A stretch of DNA of 47,759 nt from Scatosoma sp002474405 (lineage in GTDB: Bacteria; Bacillota; Clostridia; Christensenellales; Borkfalkiaceae). The notes beneath the pieces are model-generated. The model saw only the letters and a list, made by a program, of their open reading frames with translations, ran no database searches and had not been told where the DNA came from. The stretch covers positions 1 to 47,759 of the forward strand of contig CALAFO010000081.1 in the NCBI GenBank assembly GCA_937892545.1. Reading direction: 5' to 3'. Positions 34,701 to 42,435 of this stretch are shown in pieces. Position 1 is the first letter of the stretch; each line of letters starts with the position of its first letter. Made by a program: the position numbers and the translations under genes.

Positions 34701-34808
34701 CTCTTTCAAATCGGTATTCCACGCCCAGAAAGGCGCGCCGCGATATTCGGCGGGAGGATTTGCAAATATTTCTTCTACTGTTTTCTGTTCTTTCGTTTCG
34801 TTATTCAT
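31737..34808 (-). CDS. GH106-like glycosidase
   Basis: The 1023-residue protein begins with APFWAWNTDL and then GFGGFFMHTRSGMSTEYLG and YLYDEDRWPSGFAGG, the opening blocks of the GH106 (alpha-L-rhamnosidase-like) barrel. PAIFTDEPSYY near residue 220 supplies a likely catalytic acid. A beta-galactosidase-like sandwich follows at the C-terminus. Many proteins with this layout are called GH106 without biochemical proof, so alpha-L-rhamnosidase is a family hint only. No signal peptide is seen. It is the first gene of the GH106-GH63-GH43 operon. The ribosome site is weak (GAAAAAAG). A hairpin lies in the leader. Confidence 0.85.
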   Translation of the reverse strand: MNNETKEQKTVEEIFANPPAEYRGAPFWAWNTDLKEDVLLWQIDRLKEMGFGGFFMHTRSGMSTEYLGKEFMHLIRACNRRAVENGMLSYLYDEDRWPSGFAGGLVTQDKAFRQKRIVLSRTEPDKMMCAHKNDEREPEFLAAYDIVFDTHGKIKTYRVVSKQEEATGEKWYAYTLLAEKTGRFNGFTYLDTMNGEAVEKFIEVTHEAYKRELGEEFGKSAPAIFTDEPSYYTMTFKESSRDGKDAIYPWTQAFGSSFMQRFGYDIVAHMPEVVWDRSDGEPNTHRYRFFMHSTELFAQNYSDRIGKWCHNNGISFTGHYMEEPWLYTQMRAIGEAMRHYREFDIPGIDMLCNRKEFTTAKQAQSAAHQYGRNRMMSEEYGVTGWDYDFRGHKFQGDWQAALGVTLRVPHLAWVSMRGSAKRDYPASISYQSAWYKEYGYIENHFARLNTALMRGKPIVNVAVLHPIESAWMIAGVREYTATDMQTLDEQFANVTEWLLRGQIDFDFFSESLLPGLYRADEKDFVVGEMRYKAVLIPPIKTIRSTTLKALSEFAERGGKVLVCGECPACVDGVFSSAVQAFWAQAKKIGFSQAEILDALSEERELTVYGKNGERRNDLLYNMRRDGENRWLFIAHCDDMSRTDGNDCAYDELKIVVRGIFTPALFDTISSKVFPAEYVHKNGNTIIFVPCYPLDSFLYSLAPCTSEKGNKDSATQTIKKTEQKITIPDFVPFVLGEPNVLVLDMPEWSRDGKHFMPREEMLRIDRIVRSQLGYPAADGCDVQPWRIASTAPSEYVWLRYYIESEVIADCMLGYEYAEEVRFNGKKIPVTKDGWYADKEIYTMRLPMLVKGRNELLVRVPVSARISMENLFLLGNFGVETLGAATKIVALPSELTFDALRKQKLSFYGANVTYKIPFVCESGTLTVTTDYYIGALVCVKLDGEEVGKIVLPPYKLQIENVKEGEHLLELTLCGTRGNTFGALHLTTPKTWKGPDMWYSGNNMWSYEYCLNDMGIMKKPELTLKK

Positions 34809-34836
34809 ATAATTACTTTTTTCAATTCAATCGTGA

Positions 34837-34856
34837 AAGCAAGTTTGCGCTTGCTT
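34837..34856 (-). promoter_or_regulatory. Hairpin in the leader of the GH106 operon
   Basis: AAGCAAG and CTTGCTT form a perfect seven-pair inverted repeat with a six-base loop, 28 bases before the GH106-like ATG and inside the expected transcript. It could be a DNA operator or an RNA stability element. Confidence 0.4.
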
Positions 34857-34890
34857 GCGATACATATGCTATTTTTATTCTTGCTTATCT

Positions 34891-34919
34891 ATTATAATCT
34901 TTTCCGTTTAAAAAATCAA
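34891..34919 (-). promoter_or_regulatory. Sigma-A promoter of the GH106-GH63-GH43 operon
   Basis: The minus strand reads TTGATT, 17 bases, TATAAT (-35 at 34914-34919, -10 at 34891-34896). The start would be near 34884, giving a leader of about 75 bases. Confidence 0.8.
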
Positions 34920-34979
34920 CATCAAAAATCCGTTGTTTTGTTACAAAAATCATCAAAAATTTTTCTGGTAATTGATGTT
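34911..34979 (-). terminator. Possible terminator after the clan-A glycosidase gene
   Basis: AACATCAA (34979-34972) can pair with TTGATGTT (34925-34918), followed on the minus strand by GATTTTTT. An alternative inner CATCAA/TTGATG hairpin also exists. The stem is A/T-rich, and the elements overlap the -35 box of the next promoter. This makes termination probably leaky. Confidence 0.35.
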
Positions 34980-35000
34980 AATCCGCCGATCGGGCGCCGC

Positions 35001-36278
35001 TTACTTGCCCTGTGCCGCGGAATACCAGTACAAACCGGAAACATCCGCGTTTTCGCCGTAAAACCATTTATAAATCGTTTCGGTATAAGGTTTCGGTCTG
35101 CCTTTGTTTACGGGGTCGCCGGGGGCATAAAATAAGCCGAAATGGTCCTCGTAATCACTGATCGGCGTGGTATAGCAATCCGTCATACGGAATAAAAACA
35201 ACGTTTCCACGAATTTCAGTCTGTTTTTTGCCGTATCCAGCAATTCTTTATAGAGCGTATTTACCCGATTCTGATCGTAATTGTAGCGATATTCGCTGAA
35301 TCCCGTTTCGGTCAGCCAGACTTTTTTGGTTGCGTCGCCGTGAGATTTCATTACGTTATATAAAGTTTCGCAGGTATCGGCGGCATTTGAAACGCTTGAA
35401 TTCGGATAAGGATGCCAGGCGCAGATCTGAAAGTAATTCCATGTATTTGTGTCGGAATAGTCTTCGCCTGTGGGGATTTTTTTAGATTCTATCCACTGAT
35501 ACGTTTCCTCCAGATACATAGCCGTACCGGACGACATCGTCATGCCGGGAAACACGGTTACGTTCTTCTTATCTGTTTTTTGCAACCCTCTGTTTGCATA
35601 CCAGCATAAATCGGCAGTAATTCTTGCCGCCTCGCCCGGAGTGAAAACATTCGAACTTCCCTGCATCCAGCCGATCGGATGCAAAAACGTTCCGTCTGCC
35701 ATATCGAATTCGTTTCCGGGTTCCCAATAGGTAATTTCGGGAAATTCGGCGGCGAGGAGTTCATAACACTTTTCGTAAAGTTTCAGAAAGCGGACGTACA
35801 TTTCGCGATCGTCGGTAGGATGAGGCACGCACTGAACGTCGGAATTTTTGCATCCGACAGGATAAATGAACGCATGATTCATCACAAGAATACGTTCCAC
35901 GCCGGCGGCTTTCAGTTGCGCAAAATATTCATGGTATAAATTCGCCGTTCCCTGCAAAAGGCTTATCTCGTCGGAATCCGGGCTTCTGCGGATGATATTG
36001 TGTAAATGCATCCATACGCGCATGCTTTTTACGCCGAGCGCTTTTACGTTTCCTATAATGAAATTATTATCTACCTCAACATCAACGCCGCCGTTTATAT
36101 CGGACGACAGCTCGCCTAACCCGAATAAATATTTATCCTGATTTATCGTCAGAACGTCGGTCGTCGTCGGAATTTTTTGTCCGACATCCGATTTCTTCGG
36201 CTTGCAACCGCTTGTACTCACGATAAACATGCAGCTGATTATCATTATCGACAAGATTCTTAAAAATTTATTTTTCAT
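35001..36278 (-). CDS. Clan-A glycosidase lipoprotein (GH39/GH5-like)
   Basis: The 425-residue protein has a lipobox (FIVSTSGC, Cys25) and a TIM barrel of the 4/7 superfamily: SMRVWMHLHN, acid/base Glu190 in YWEPGNEFD, HPYP, and nucleophile Glu324 in WLTETGFSEY. The pattern is closest to GH39-type beta-glycosidases, but clan A families share it. It is anchored to the outer membrane face and probably trims the substrate of the second ABC importer, whose genes are upstream in the same operon. The frame extends to 36386; the chosen ATG has AAGGG upstream, a proper lipoprotein signal, and lies two bases after the preceding gene. Confidence 0.85.
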   Translation of the reverse strand: MKNKFLRILSIMIISCMFIVSTSGCKPKKSDVGQKIPTTTDVLTINQDKYLFGLGELSSDINGGVDVEVDNNFIIGNVKALGVKSMRVWMHLHNIIRRSPDSDEISLLQGTANLYHEYFAQLKAAGVERILVMNHAFIYPVGCKNSDVQCVPHPTDDREMYVRFLKLYEKCYELLAAEFPEITYWEPGNEFDMADGTFLHPIGWMQGSSNVFTPGEAARITADLCWYANRGLQKTDKKNVTVFPGMTMSSGTAMYLEETYQWIESKKIPTGEDYSDTNTWNYFQICAWHPYPNSSVSNAADTCETLYNVMKSHGDATKKVWLTETGFSEYRYNYDQNRVNTLYKELLDTAKNRLKFVETLFLFRMTDCYTTPISDYEDHFGLFYAPGDPVNKGRPKPYTETIYKWFYGENADVSGLYWYSAAQGK

Positions 36279-36280
36279 TT

Positions 36281-38944
36281 TTAATTTCCCTTTCTGCGGC
36301 AGCCTTTTATGAAAACCACAGACATCAACACAATGATTGCGAGGCTTACGTAAACAGAATATACGCCGTTTAAAGAACTGCGACAACCCGTATTTTTTGT
36401 TTCGTTGCTCGTTTCGCCGATTTCCGGTTTCACAACGTCGATATCGTCAACAACGTTCGGATCGTAGTTCTGCGTTGCAATCTCTATGACGGCGTCAAGC
36501 GAATAAACATTTACCGAATCGACTAAAACCGCCGAGCCGTCGTCTGCCGAAAAAGTCAGTTTCCCGCGACTCAGATTTTTCGGCAATTCAAATTCCGCAG
36601 CATATTCGAGGGCAAGTTTCGCCGGCTCGTTTTCAGCCGCATACCCCGCGTAAAGACGTCCGTTCTGAACGCGGACGCACAAAATGCCCGATTCTCCGCC
36701 GAATATTTTTTCTTCGCGCGCACCGGAAGAAACTTTTTTAAGCCCTTTACCGATAACGTTCCCTTGTTGAACCGCAATTCCCGTTCCGCCCGGCAGAACA
36801 ACGTTCAGTTTGCCGTCTATCAGCGATTTTACCTGTGCATACATAATAAAATCGCCGAATTCGTCCTGCGTTGCAATTTGAGATTTACCCGTAAGCAATA
36901 TACTTCCGCCTGCCTGCTGCACACCGTTACCTTTCTGTAAATTCTGCGCGGCGTTTGTATTCTTCGCGTTGATATTGTTTACCGAAAAACTCCCTATACG
37001 GAATGACGCGGAATTATGCCCGGCAACCGCCATATATCCTTTCGTATCGCTGTATGCGAATACTCCGCGCAAAACATTCATTTCGGCGGCAGACGCGCCA
37101 TCCGGAGCGAAATAAACTTCCAGCTTACCTTCGATAACAACAATCATTACGTTGTAAGTTATCAGCCGATTCTCCGAATCCCGGTTATCCCAGAACGACA
37201 CGTCTCCCGTAACCGACTTTCCCGAAACCCCGCCGCCTCCGGCAATTTCCATGCCGCGCGGCTTTTTGGTAAATACGAGGTACGGCGAATCCCATGCCGC
37301 TCCGGACAAAGTTTGCCTGGCAAACGAAAACAAGACAGCCGTCTCGTTTTTCGCCGCGTCATTGGTAACCGTAACGGAAAAACGGCAAATAAATTCGCTG
37401 TATTTTTGTTTCGGTCCGAACAACATGTTTACGTCGCTTTCCGAAAACTGAACGTAATTTCTTTCTTCTCCCGCTTTATATATCGGGCTTGTACACCCTT
37501 GCATCAACCACTCTTTTCTGTTTACATAGTATTGATACAACGTCAGCCCCGATTCCTCGTACGTGCGCACTCCTTTGAAATTAATCGCCTGATCTTTTGC
37601 ATCCGTTACGGAATCATAATGATAACTTTGCAGTTTCGCATTATCGAAAACCACATAACCGGCTTCGGTTTCGGATGCGGAGATATGTTCCGTTCCGATT
37701 CTGAAAGCGCCGGAAAAATCACCGCCTTTCAGCGTATATACGCAATCATCCGCCGTTATTATAATTTTACCGTCGCTGTATCCCTCAAATACAATTTTAA
37801 CGTTTGAGGCGTCCGCAACCTTATTCGATGCGGTAGTTTCCGTGATTTTTCCCGAAGCAACACCGACTGCCCTGTATTCGCCCGCTCCGACTTTTTCCAA
37901 GCCCGCAAAAAAATTACCGTTCCCCAATTCCATACCGAAAACCGTGGACGGGGAAATATCCGACAGATTTGCTTCTATTGAAAAAACAAACTGTTTGTCT
38001 ACCAGCGGATCGCGGACGATACCGCGCGGGTTCGTTATACTTCCGCCCGATTTGCCCGTAATGATTTTTACGTCTGCCGTAGGTCCGACGGCAAGCATAG
38101 AAGCATCGAAATACGTTACAGCCCATTTTGCATCGGGAACTTTTACGTTATCGAACATAAACGCGCTTTCGGTAAAATCGTCCTCAAACACGCTTTTTCC
38201 GTTTTCTTTTACGACAAAATCCGTAACTGTGGCTTTAACGGTTCCCATGGATGAAAAGCCGTAATATCCGTCGCACTCCAGATTGTCATACGTCGCCTGA
38301 GGAACGGACGGGCAGGCTGTGCCGGCTTCGTACATGTAAAGTTCGAGCTTATACATCGTTGCGCCGTCGCTTTCGCGAGGTTCGTCGTTTTTTGTCAATA
38401 CATAACGCATCGACGTTCTGCCGAAATTCCACGGCGAAACCGGATACGCGGCATAAGCTTCCATAGTCGAAGAGGACGGTCCGCCGCCCGTTCCGTTTTT
38501 GTCGTCCATAAGGCGCGTAGAATCGGCAAGAAACCAAGTTCCGACGTCGGCATATTCCATAGAAGTATTATACCTCGGCAAACCGAAAACAAACGCCAAC
38601 CAGCCTCCGCCGCTCACCTGAATATCAAACGAAATTTCGGTATTACCCGTAATTTTATGCGCCATAGGGCTGATACAAGCGCCCCATCTTCCGTTATCGC
38701 CGTCGTATCGCAAAGAATATCCGCCCGTTTGTAATTCCGCATTCACGGGATCGGTCCATTGTTCCGAAAATGTATTGCCGTCGAAATCATCGAAAAAAAC
38801 GTCGGTCTGCGTTTCGGACGCATATGTTTTATTTATCTTCGGAGAAAATACGCCGATTGCAAAAAACGTGATTGCGCCGAATAAAACAACGAATCCGATG
38901 ACAAAAAATCTCTTTATCCTGTTTTCACGAAAAATATTCTTCAT
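36281..38944 (-). CDS. Secreted beta-sandwich protein with C-terminal membrane tail
   Basis: The protein has 887 residues. A long signal peptide ends near TYASE. Several lectin-like or concanavalin-like beta-sandwich domains follow, at about residues 47-250 (FFDDFDGNTFSEQW, WLAFVFGLPRY), 255-445 (FEDDFTESAFMFDN, FGMELGNGNFF), 450-680 and 690-820. No catalytic signature was recognised. The C-terminus has a Thr/Glu-rich linker, Gly-Cys854-Arg, a hydrophobic segment and CRRKGN, matching the tails of the two other non-lipid exported proteins in this window. It likely presents glycan-binding domains at the cell surface. It sits between the importer genes and the clan-A glycosidase gene. Confidence 0.8.
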   Translation of the reverse strand: MKNIFRENRIKRFFVIGFVVLFGAITFFAIGVFSPKINKTYASETQTDVFFDDFDGNTFSEQWTDPVNAELQTGGYSLRYDGDNGRWGACISPMAHKITGNTEISFDIQVSGGGWLAFVFGLPRYNTSMEYADVGTWFLADSTRLMDDKNGTGGGPSSSTMEAYAAYPVSPWNFGRTSMRYVLTKNDEPRESDGATMYKLELYMYEAGTACPSVPQATYDNLECDGYYGFSSMGTVKATVTDFVVKENGKSVFEDDFTESAFMFDNVKVPDAKWAVTYFDASMLAVGPTADVKIITGKSGGSITNPRGIVRDPLVDKQFVFSIEANLSDISPSTVFGMELGNGNFFAGLEKVGAGEYRAVGVASGKITETTASNKVADASNVKIVFEGYSDGKIIITADDCVYTLKGGDFSGAFRIGTEHISASETEAGYVVFDNAKLQSYHYDSVTDAKDQAINFKGVRTYEESGLTLYQYYVNRKEWLMQGCTSPIYKAGEERNYVQFSESDVNMLFGPKQKYSEFICRFSVTVTNDAAKNETAVLFSFARQTLSGAAWDSPYLVFTKKPRGMEIAGGGGVSGKSVTGDVSFWDNRDSENRLITYNVMIVVIEGKLEVYFAPDGASAAEMNVLRGVFAYSDTKGYMAVAGHNSASFRIGSFSVNNINAKNTNAAQNLQKGNGVQQAGGSILLTGKSQIATQDEFGDFIMYAQVKSLIDGKLNVVLPGGTGIAVQQGNVIGKGLKKVSSGAREEKIFGGESGILCVRVQNGRLYAGYAAENEPAKLALEYAAEFELPKNLSRGKLTFSADDGSAVLVDSVNVYSLDAVIEIATQNYDPNVVDDIDVVKPEIGETSNETKNTGCRSSLNGVYSVYVSLAIIVLMSVVFIKGCRRKGN

Positions 38945-38954
38945 GTTTTTCTTC

Positions 38955-39905
38955 CTAAAATTGTACGTCCGGCGTAAATTTTTTCACAAGTACCCGCACG
39001 GCTATAATTACGGGCAACAGCAATACCGAAAACGTCATTCCGATGGTAGCCGCCTGTATCATATTGCCCGATCCGCCCGTATCCACACTGGTAAAAATAT
39101 ACCAGCCGATCGTCATAAATTTATTGTCGATACCGGGATTGACGGCAATTAACATAGGTTGCAGCGTGAAACTCAACGGACTTGTAACCACACTTATCAT
39201 AAATACGCCGACGGTAGGCATTACAAGAGGCAACACGATAGACCATGCCTCGCGCAAGAATCCGATTCCGTCCAAACGAGCCGCCTCGATAATATCCGCC
39301 GGTATACGTTGCATCGCCCCGCATAAAATCACGGTATTACCCCCTAACCCCGCCCAGATGCAAAACGACGTGATGATTCCCCACATCTTATCGGAATTAT
39401 ATCCGAGCCAATCGGTAGGATGCCCAGTAATCTTTTCGATCACCAAAGCGATCGGTCCGAAATCGGAACTGAACATATGCCTGACCATCATACAAAGCAC
39501 GACAAGGGAGATGATATTCGGCAGGAAAAACACGACCTGAAAAAATTTACGGAATTTTATTTTTTTGTAAAAGCTATACGAAATCACAAACGTAACGGGA
39601 AGAATAATCACATTGATCAGAATCGCACGGAAACTGTTGACGAATGCGTTAAACTCACCCGGATCGCCGCCCAGAATCATCGATTTAAAAACCGAAACAT
39701 AGCCGTCGAAGCCTCTCCATACGTATGAAGCCGTAGGCACGTCGAAACGCTTGAACGTAAGCAATATTGTATCTAAATTAACATACAGCCAAAAAATGAT
39801 AAAATTGATTACGGGAATAATAATAAGTTCCGCAATAAAAATATACTTTCGCGTTGTACGGTTTAATTTAAATTTCTTTTTTTCTGCGGAAGCCGCCGTA
39901 TTCAT
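38955..39905 (-). CDS. Carbohydrate ABC transporter permease (MalF/UgpA type)
   Basis: The 316-residue protein has a cytoplasmic N-terminal tail, six membrane segments, and the EAA loop DIIEAARLDGIGFLREAW followed by LPLVMPTVGVF. It is the first-type permease of the second CUT1 importer, encoded ten bases after the solute-binding lipoprotein gene. Its partner is the permease encoded at 41515-42414. Compared with the LplB/C pair in region 2 it is clearly a different transporter, so two glycans or two fragment sizes are probably imported. Confidence 0.93.
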   Translation of the reverse strand: MNTAASAEKKKFKLNRTTRKYIFIAELIIIPVINFIIFWLYVNLDTILLTFKRFDVPTASYVWRGFDGYVSVFKSMILGGDPGEFNAFVNSFRAILINVIILPVTFVISYSFYKKIKFRKFFQVVFFLPNIISLVVLCMMVRHMFSSDFGPIALVIEKITGHPTDWLGYNSDKMWGIITSFCIWAGLGGNTVILCGAMQRIPADIIEAARLDGIGFLREAWSIVLPLVMPTVGVFMISVVTSPLSFTLQPMLIAVNPGIDNKFMTIGWYIFTSVDTGGSGNMIQAATIGMTFSVLLLPVIIAVRVLVKKFTPDVQF

Positions 39906-39914
39906 TGTTTACTC

Positions 39915-41480
39915 CTACTCTATGCCGAGTTCCGTTTTCCAGGTGTTAAAATACGTTTTAGTAACGGTATATACGTTTTTAACGTTATTTTTCCCCACCA
40001 TAATCTCTTCGCCCGTCATCGTACGCATATCGTTGATAATCGACGAAGTAGCCGTTCTGCCAAACATGGACGGATGTTTATAAAGATACATAGGCGAAAC
40101 GTCTTCTATGTTTTTATTCGCAGGATAATTCGACAGACGGATATCCGAGCCGAAATACAAATCAAGATAACTCTTCGTGTATGCGCCCCATTCATAATCC
40201 GGCAATAATTCCAACGGATTATAATCGAACGGTCTCATCGTACCTGTTCTTTTCGTAAAATCCAGCAACATATCTTCGTTGCACAGATAAACAAGGAAAT
40301 CCTTGGCAAGGTCTTTATTCACGGCGCCGGACGGGATAAAAATCGTCTCGTCGTTCATGAAGTAATTGATGTTTGCGGTTGTTCCGTCATCATTTTTCAT
40401 GGCGGTTGCGCCGTCGTCATAAAGCGGCATGCTCATCATCTTGAATACATGATCTTTATTCGCAATGTATTCCTGCATTTCTTTGTAACTGAAAGAACCT
40501 GCAAGGACGAGAGCGCTTTCTCCGCGGGCAAAAATCCTTTCGGCATCCTGCACGGTATGCTCGGTAATATTATCGACGGTGTTTTTCCAGTTTCCGTTTT
40601 CTCCGATAATAAGCGTACGCCACTGGTCGATTGCTTTTTGGATTCCGACCTGTTTCCACACTTCCGCGCTTTCGAAATTGTAAAAATCGTAATATGCGCC
40701 GTCGCCTTCTTTCACGGTTAATAAATTTTCCTTGTAAACGCCCTGATATTGCGCCCACCAGACGGACATAAAGTATTCCAGCCAGTGCATTCCGTCGGCA
40801 AACGGTAACGAAAACGGTTTTATTCCGTCGTTCCGCGCAAGGACGTCGGTGCAATAAGCGGCAAGTTCGTTTACCGTTTTCGGCGGTTCCGTCCAGTATT
40901 CGCCGATCGTAAAGTTACCGCCGGCAGGCTGCACCGTATGCTTCGTGGTAAGAAGTATAGATTCGTTATAAGCGAAAGATATCCCTACGCTTGCCCACGG
41001 CAGCATCCACGGATAATAAGCGCCCTGCCCGTAAATGCGTTGCGAATAGTTCTTCTTCATTACGTCGGCATCGAGATAATCTTTGATTTTACGTTTTCCG
41101 CCGGAAGTATTCACTTCCGCCTCGTACACCGATTCGAGATTTTCGATATATCCGAGCGACACCCATTCCGTCCAGGACGCAGATCCTTGCGTCATATAAA
41201 TATCCGCGAGGTTCTGCCCGGATTTAAGGTACGTATTCACCGTATTCGTAATCTGCGTATCGGGATACAGTTCGTATCTGAAACCGGGATGTTCTTCCTG
41301 ATATTTTTTTGCCGCATACTCAAGCCATTCCGTACCGTATCCGCCCTCAAAATAGCGAATTGTAAGAACGCCGCTTTGCGTTTTGTGCGTTGTGGTACTG
41401 CAAGCTGCAGCACTCAGCACCAAAGACGCCGACAATATTCCGGCAAAAGCCTTGCCTAAAAATTTTTTTAAATTTTTCAT
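39915..41480 (-). CDS. Extracellular solute-binding lipoprotein (UgpB-like)
   Basis: The 521-residue protein has a lipobox (LSAAAC, Cys27). Its body is typical of CUT1 binding proteins: LTIRYFEGGYGTEW, YAAKKYQEEHPGFRYELYP, GQNLADIYMTQGS, and FIPSGAVNKDLAKDFLVYL late in the chain. It is longer than the usual 420-450 residues. It captures the ligand for the second importer. The gene lies between the two permease genes, an order less common than binding protein first. Cargo is probably an oligosaccharide, but cannot be named. Confidence 0.92.
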   Translation of the reverse strand: MKNLKKFLGKAFAGILSASLVLSAAACSTTTHKTQSGVLTIRYFEGGYGTEWLEYAAKKYQEEHPGFRYELYPDTQITNTVNTYLKSGQNLADIYMTQGSASWTEWVSLGYIENLESVYEAEVNTSGGKRKIKDYLDADVMKKNYSQRIYGQGAYYPWMLPWASVGISFAYNESILLTTKHTVQPAGGNFTIGEYWTEPPKTVNELAAYCTDVLARNDGIKPFSLPFADGMHWLEYFMSVWWAQYQGVYKENLLTVKEGDGAYYDFYNFESAEVWKQVGIQKAIDQWRTLIIGENGNWKNTVDNITEHTVQDAERIFARGESALVLAGSFSYKEMQEYIANKDHVFKMMSMPLYDDGATAMKNDDGTTANINYFMNDETIFIPSGAVNKDLAKDFLVYLCNEDMLLDFTKRTGTMRPFDYNPLELLPDYEWGAYTKSYLDLYFGSDIRLSNYPANKNIEDVSPMYLYKHPSMFGRTATSSIINDMRTMTGEEIMVGKNNVKNVYTVTKTYFNTWKTELGIE

Positions 41481-41514
41481 TTTTTACCGCCTTGATATTT
41501 TTGTGTAAGTTGTT

Positions 41515-42414
41515 TTATTCTTTGATTCCGCCGCCCATGCTGAAGTTCATAATTTTTTCCTGAAAAGCCGCAAACAAAATAACGACGGGCATGACGGAGA
41601 TGAGCATTGCGGCAAAAAGTTTCGGGTAATCTCCGGAAAATTCGGAAAATCCGAGGGAAACCTGAGAAGATATATTGTAAATTCCCACCGACAAAGTCTG
41701 ATGCGACGGCAAATAGAGATAGGGCGTCATATAATCGTTCCAGATACCGATAAATCCGAGCAACCACTGCGCGCCGAATACAGCCGAAAGTTGTGGCAGA
41801 TATATCTGTAAAAATATACGCCAGTTCCCCGCGCCGTCGATTTCGGCAGCCTCGTGATAAGTTCGCGAAGTATTCTGAAATACGCTGCCGAACAGCAGAA
41901 ACGCAAACCCGAAACCGCTTGTTGCCGTAAGAAGTATTCCCGCCATACTATCGTATATACCGATTTTTACAAACAGATTGTATTGCGCAGGTAAAGTGCC
42001 CGTTATATTTACAAGCATGGGAATCATCGCCACCCAGTACAATACCTGTTTGCCTTTGAAATCATGTATTGCGTACGCATAAGCGGTACAGGCGCAGAAA
42101 AACAAATTAATCAACGGCATAAAGATGGATAAAATCGCCGAATTGAAAAACATAGCGCCCAGATTGAATTCCGTAAAAATCTTTCCGTAATTCGTCGCAA
42201 CCGAGCCTGCCGCGTCGGCGGGAAACGCCCACGGATTTGCCGAAAATTCGATTTTGTTTTTTAAAGAATTGAAAGCAAGCCATACAAAAGGAAAAATCAG
42301 GGTAACGGCATAAACGAAAAAGATTACGCACAACACGGTAAGTATCGCATTATGCTCTCCCGTCGCCTTTTTTTTCACTTTTATCGGCATCTCGCCGTTT
42401 AATGTGTGAATCAT
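41515..42414 (-). CDS. Carbohydrate ABC transporter permease (MalG/UgpE type)
   Basis: The 299-residue protein has six membrane segments, the first in LTVLCVIFFVYAVTLIFPFV. Its EAA loop is TYHEAAEIDGAGNWRIF. The FFCACTAYAYAIHDFKGK stretch is typical of the second permease of CUT1 importers. It follows the large Big2 lipoprotein gene by 21 bases and precedes the binding-protein gene by 34. As in region 2, no ATP-binding subunit gene is present. Confidence 0.92.
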   Translation of the reverse strand: MIHTLNGEMPIKVKKKATGEHNAILTVLCVIFFVYAVTLIFPFVWLAFNSLKNKIEFSANPWAFPADAAGSVATNYGKIFTEFNLGAMFFNSAILSIFMPLINLFFCACTAYAYAIHDFKGKQVLYWVAMIPMLVNITGTLPAQYNLFVKIGIYDSMAGILLTATSGFGFAFLLFGSVFQNTSRTYHEAAEIDGAGNWRIFLQIYLPQLSAVFGAQWLLGFIGIWNDYMTPYLYLPSHQTLSVGIYNISSQVSLGFSEFSGDYPKLFAAMLISVMPVVILFAAFQEKIMNFSMGGGIKE

Positions 42415-42435
42415 ACGCTTCTCCGAATTTCACTT

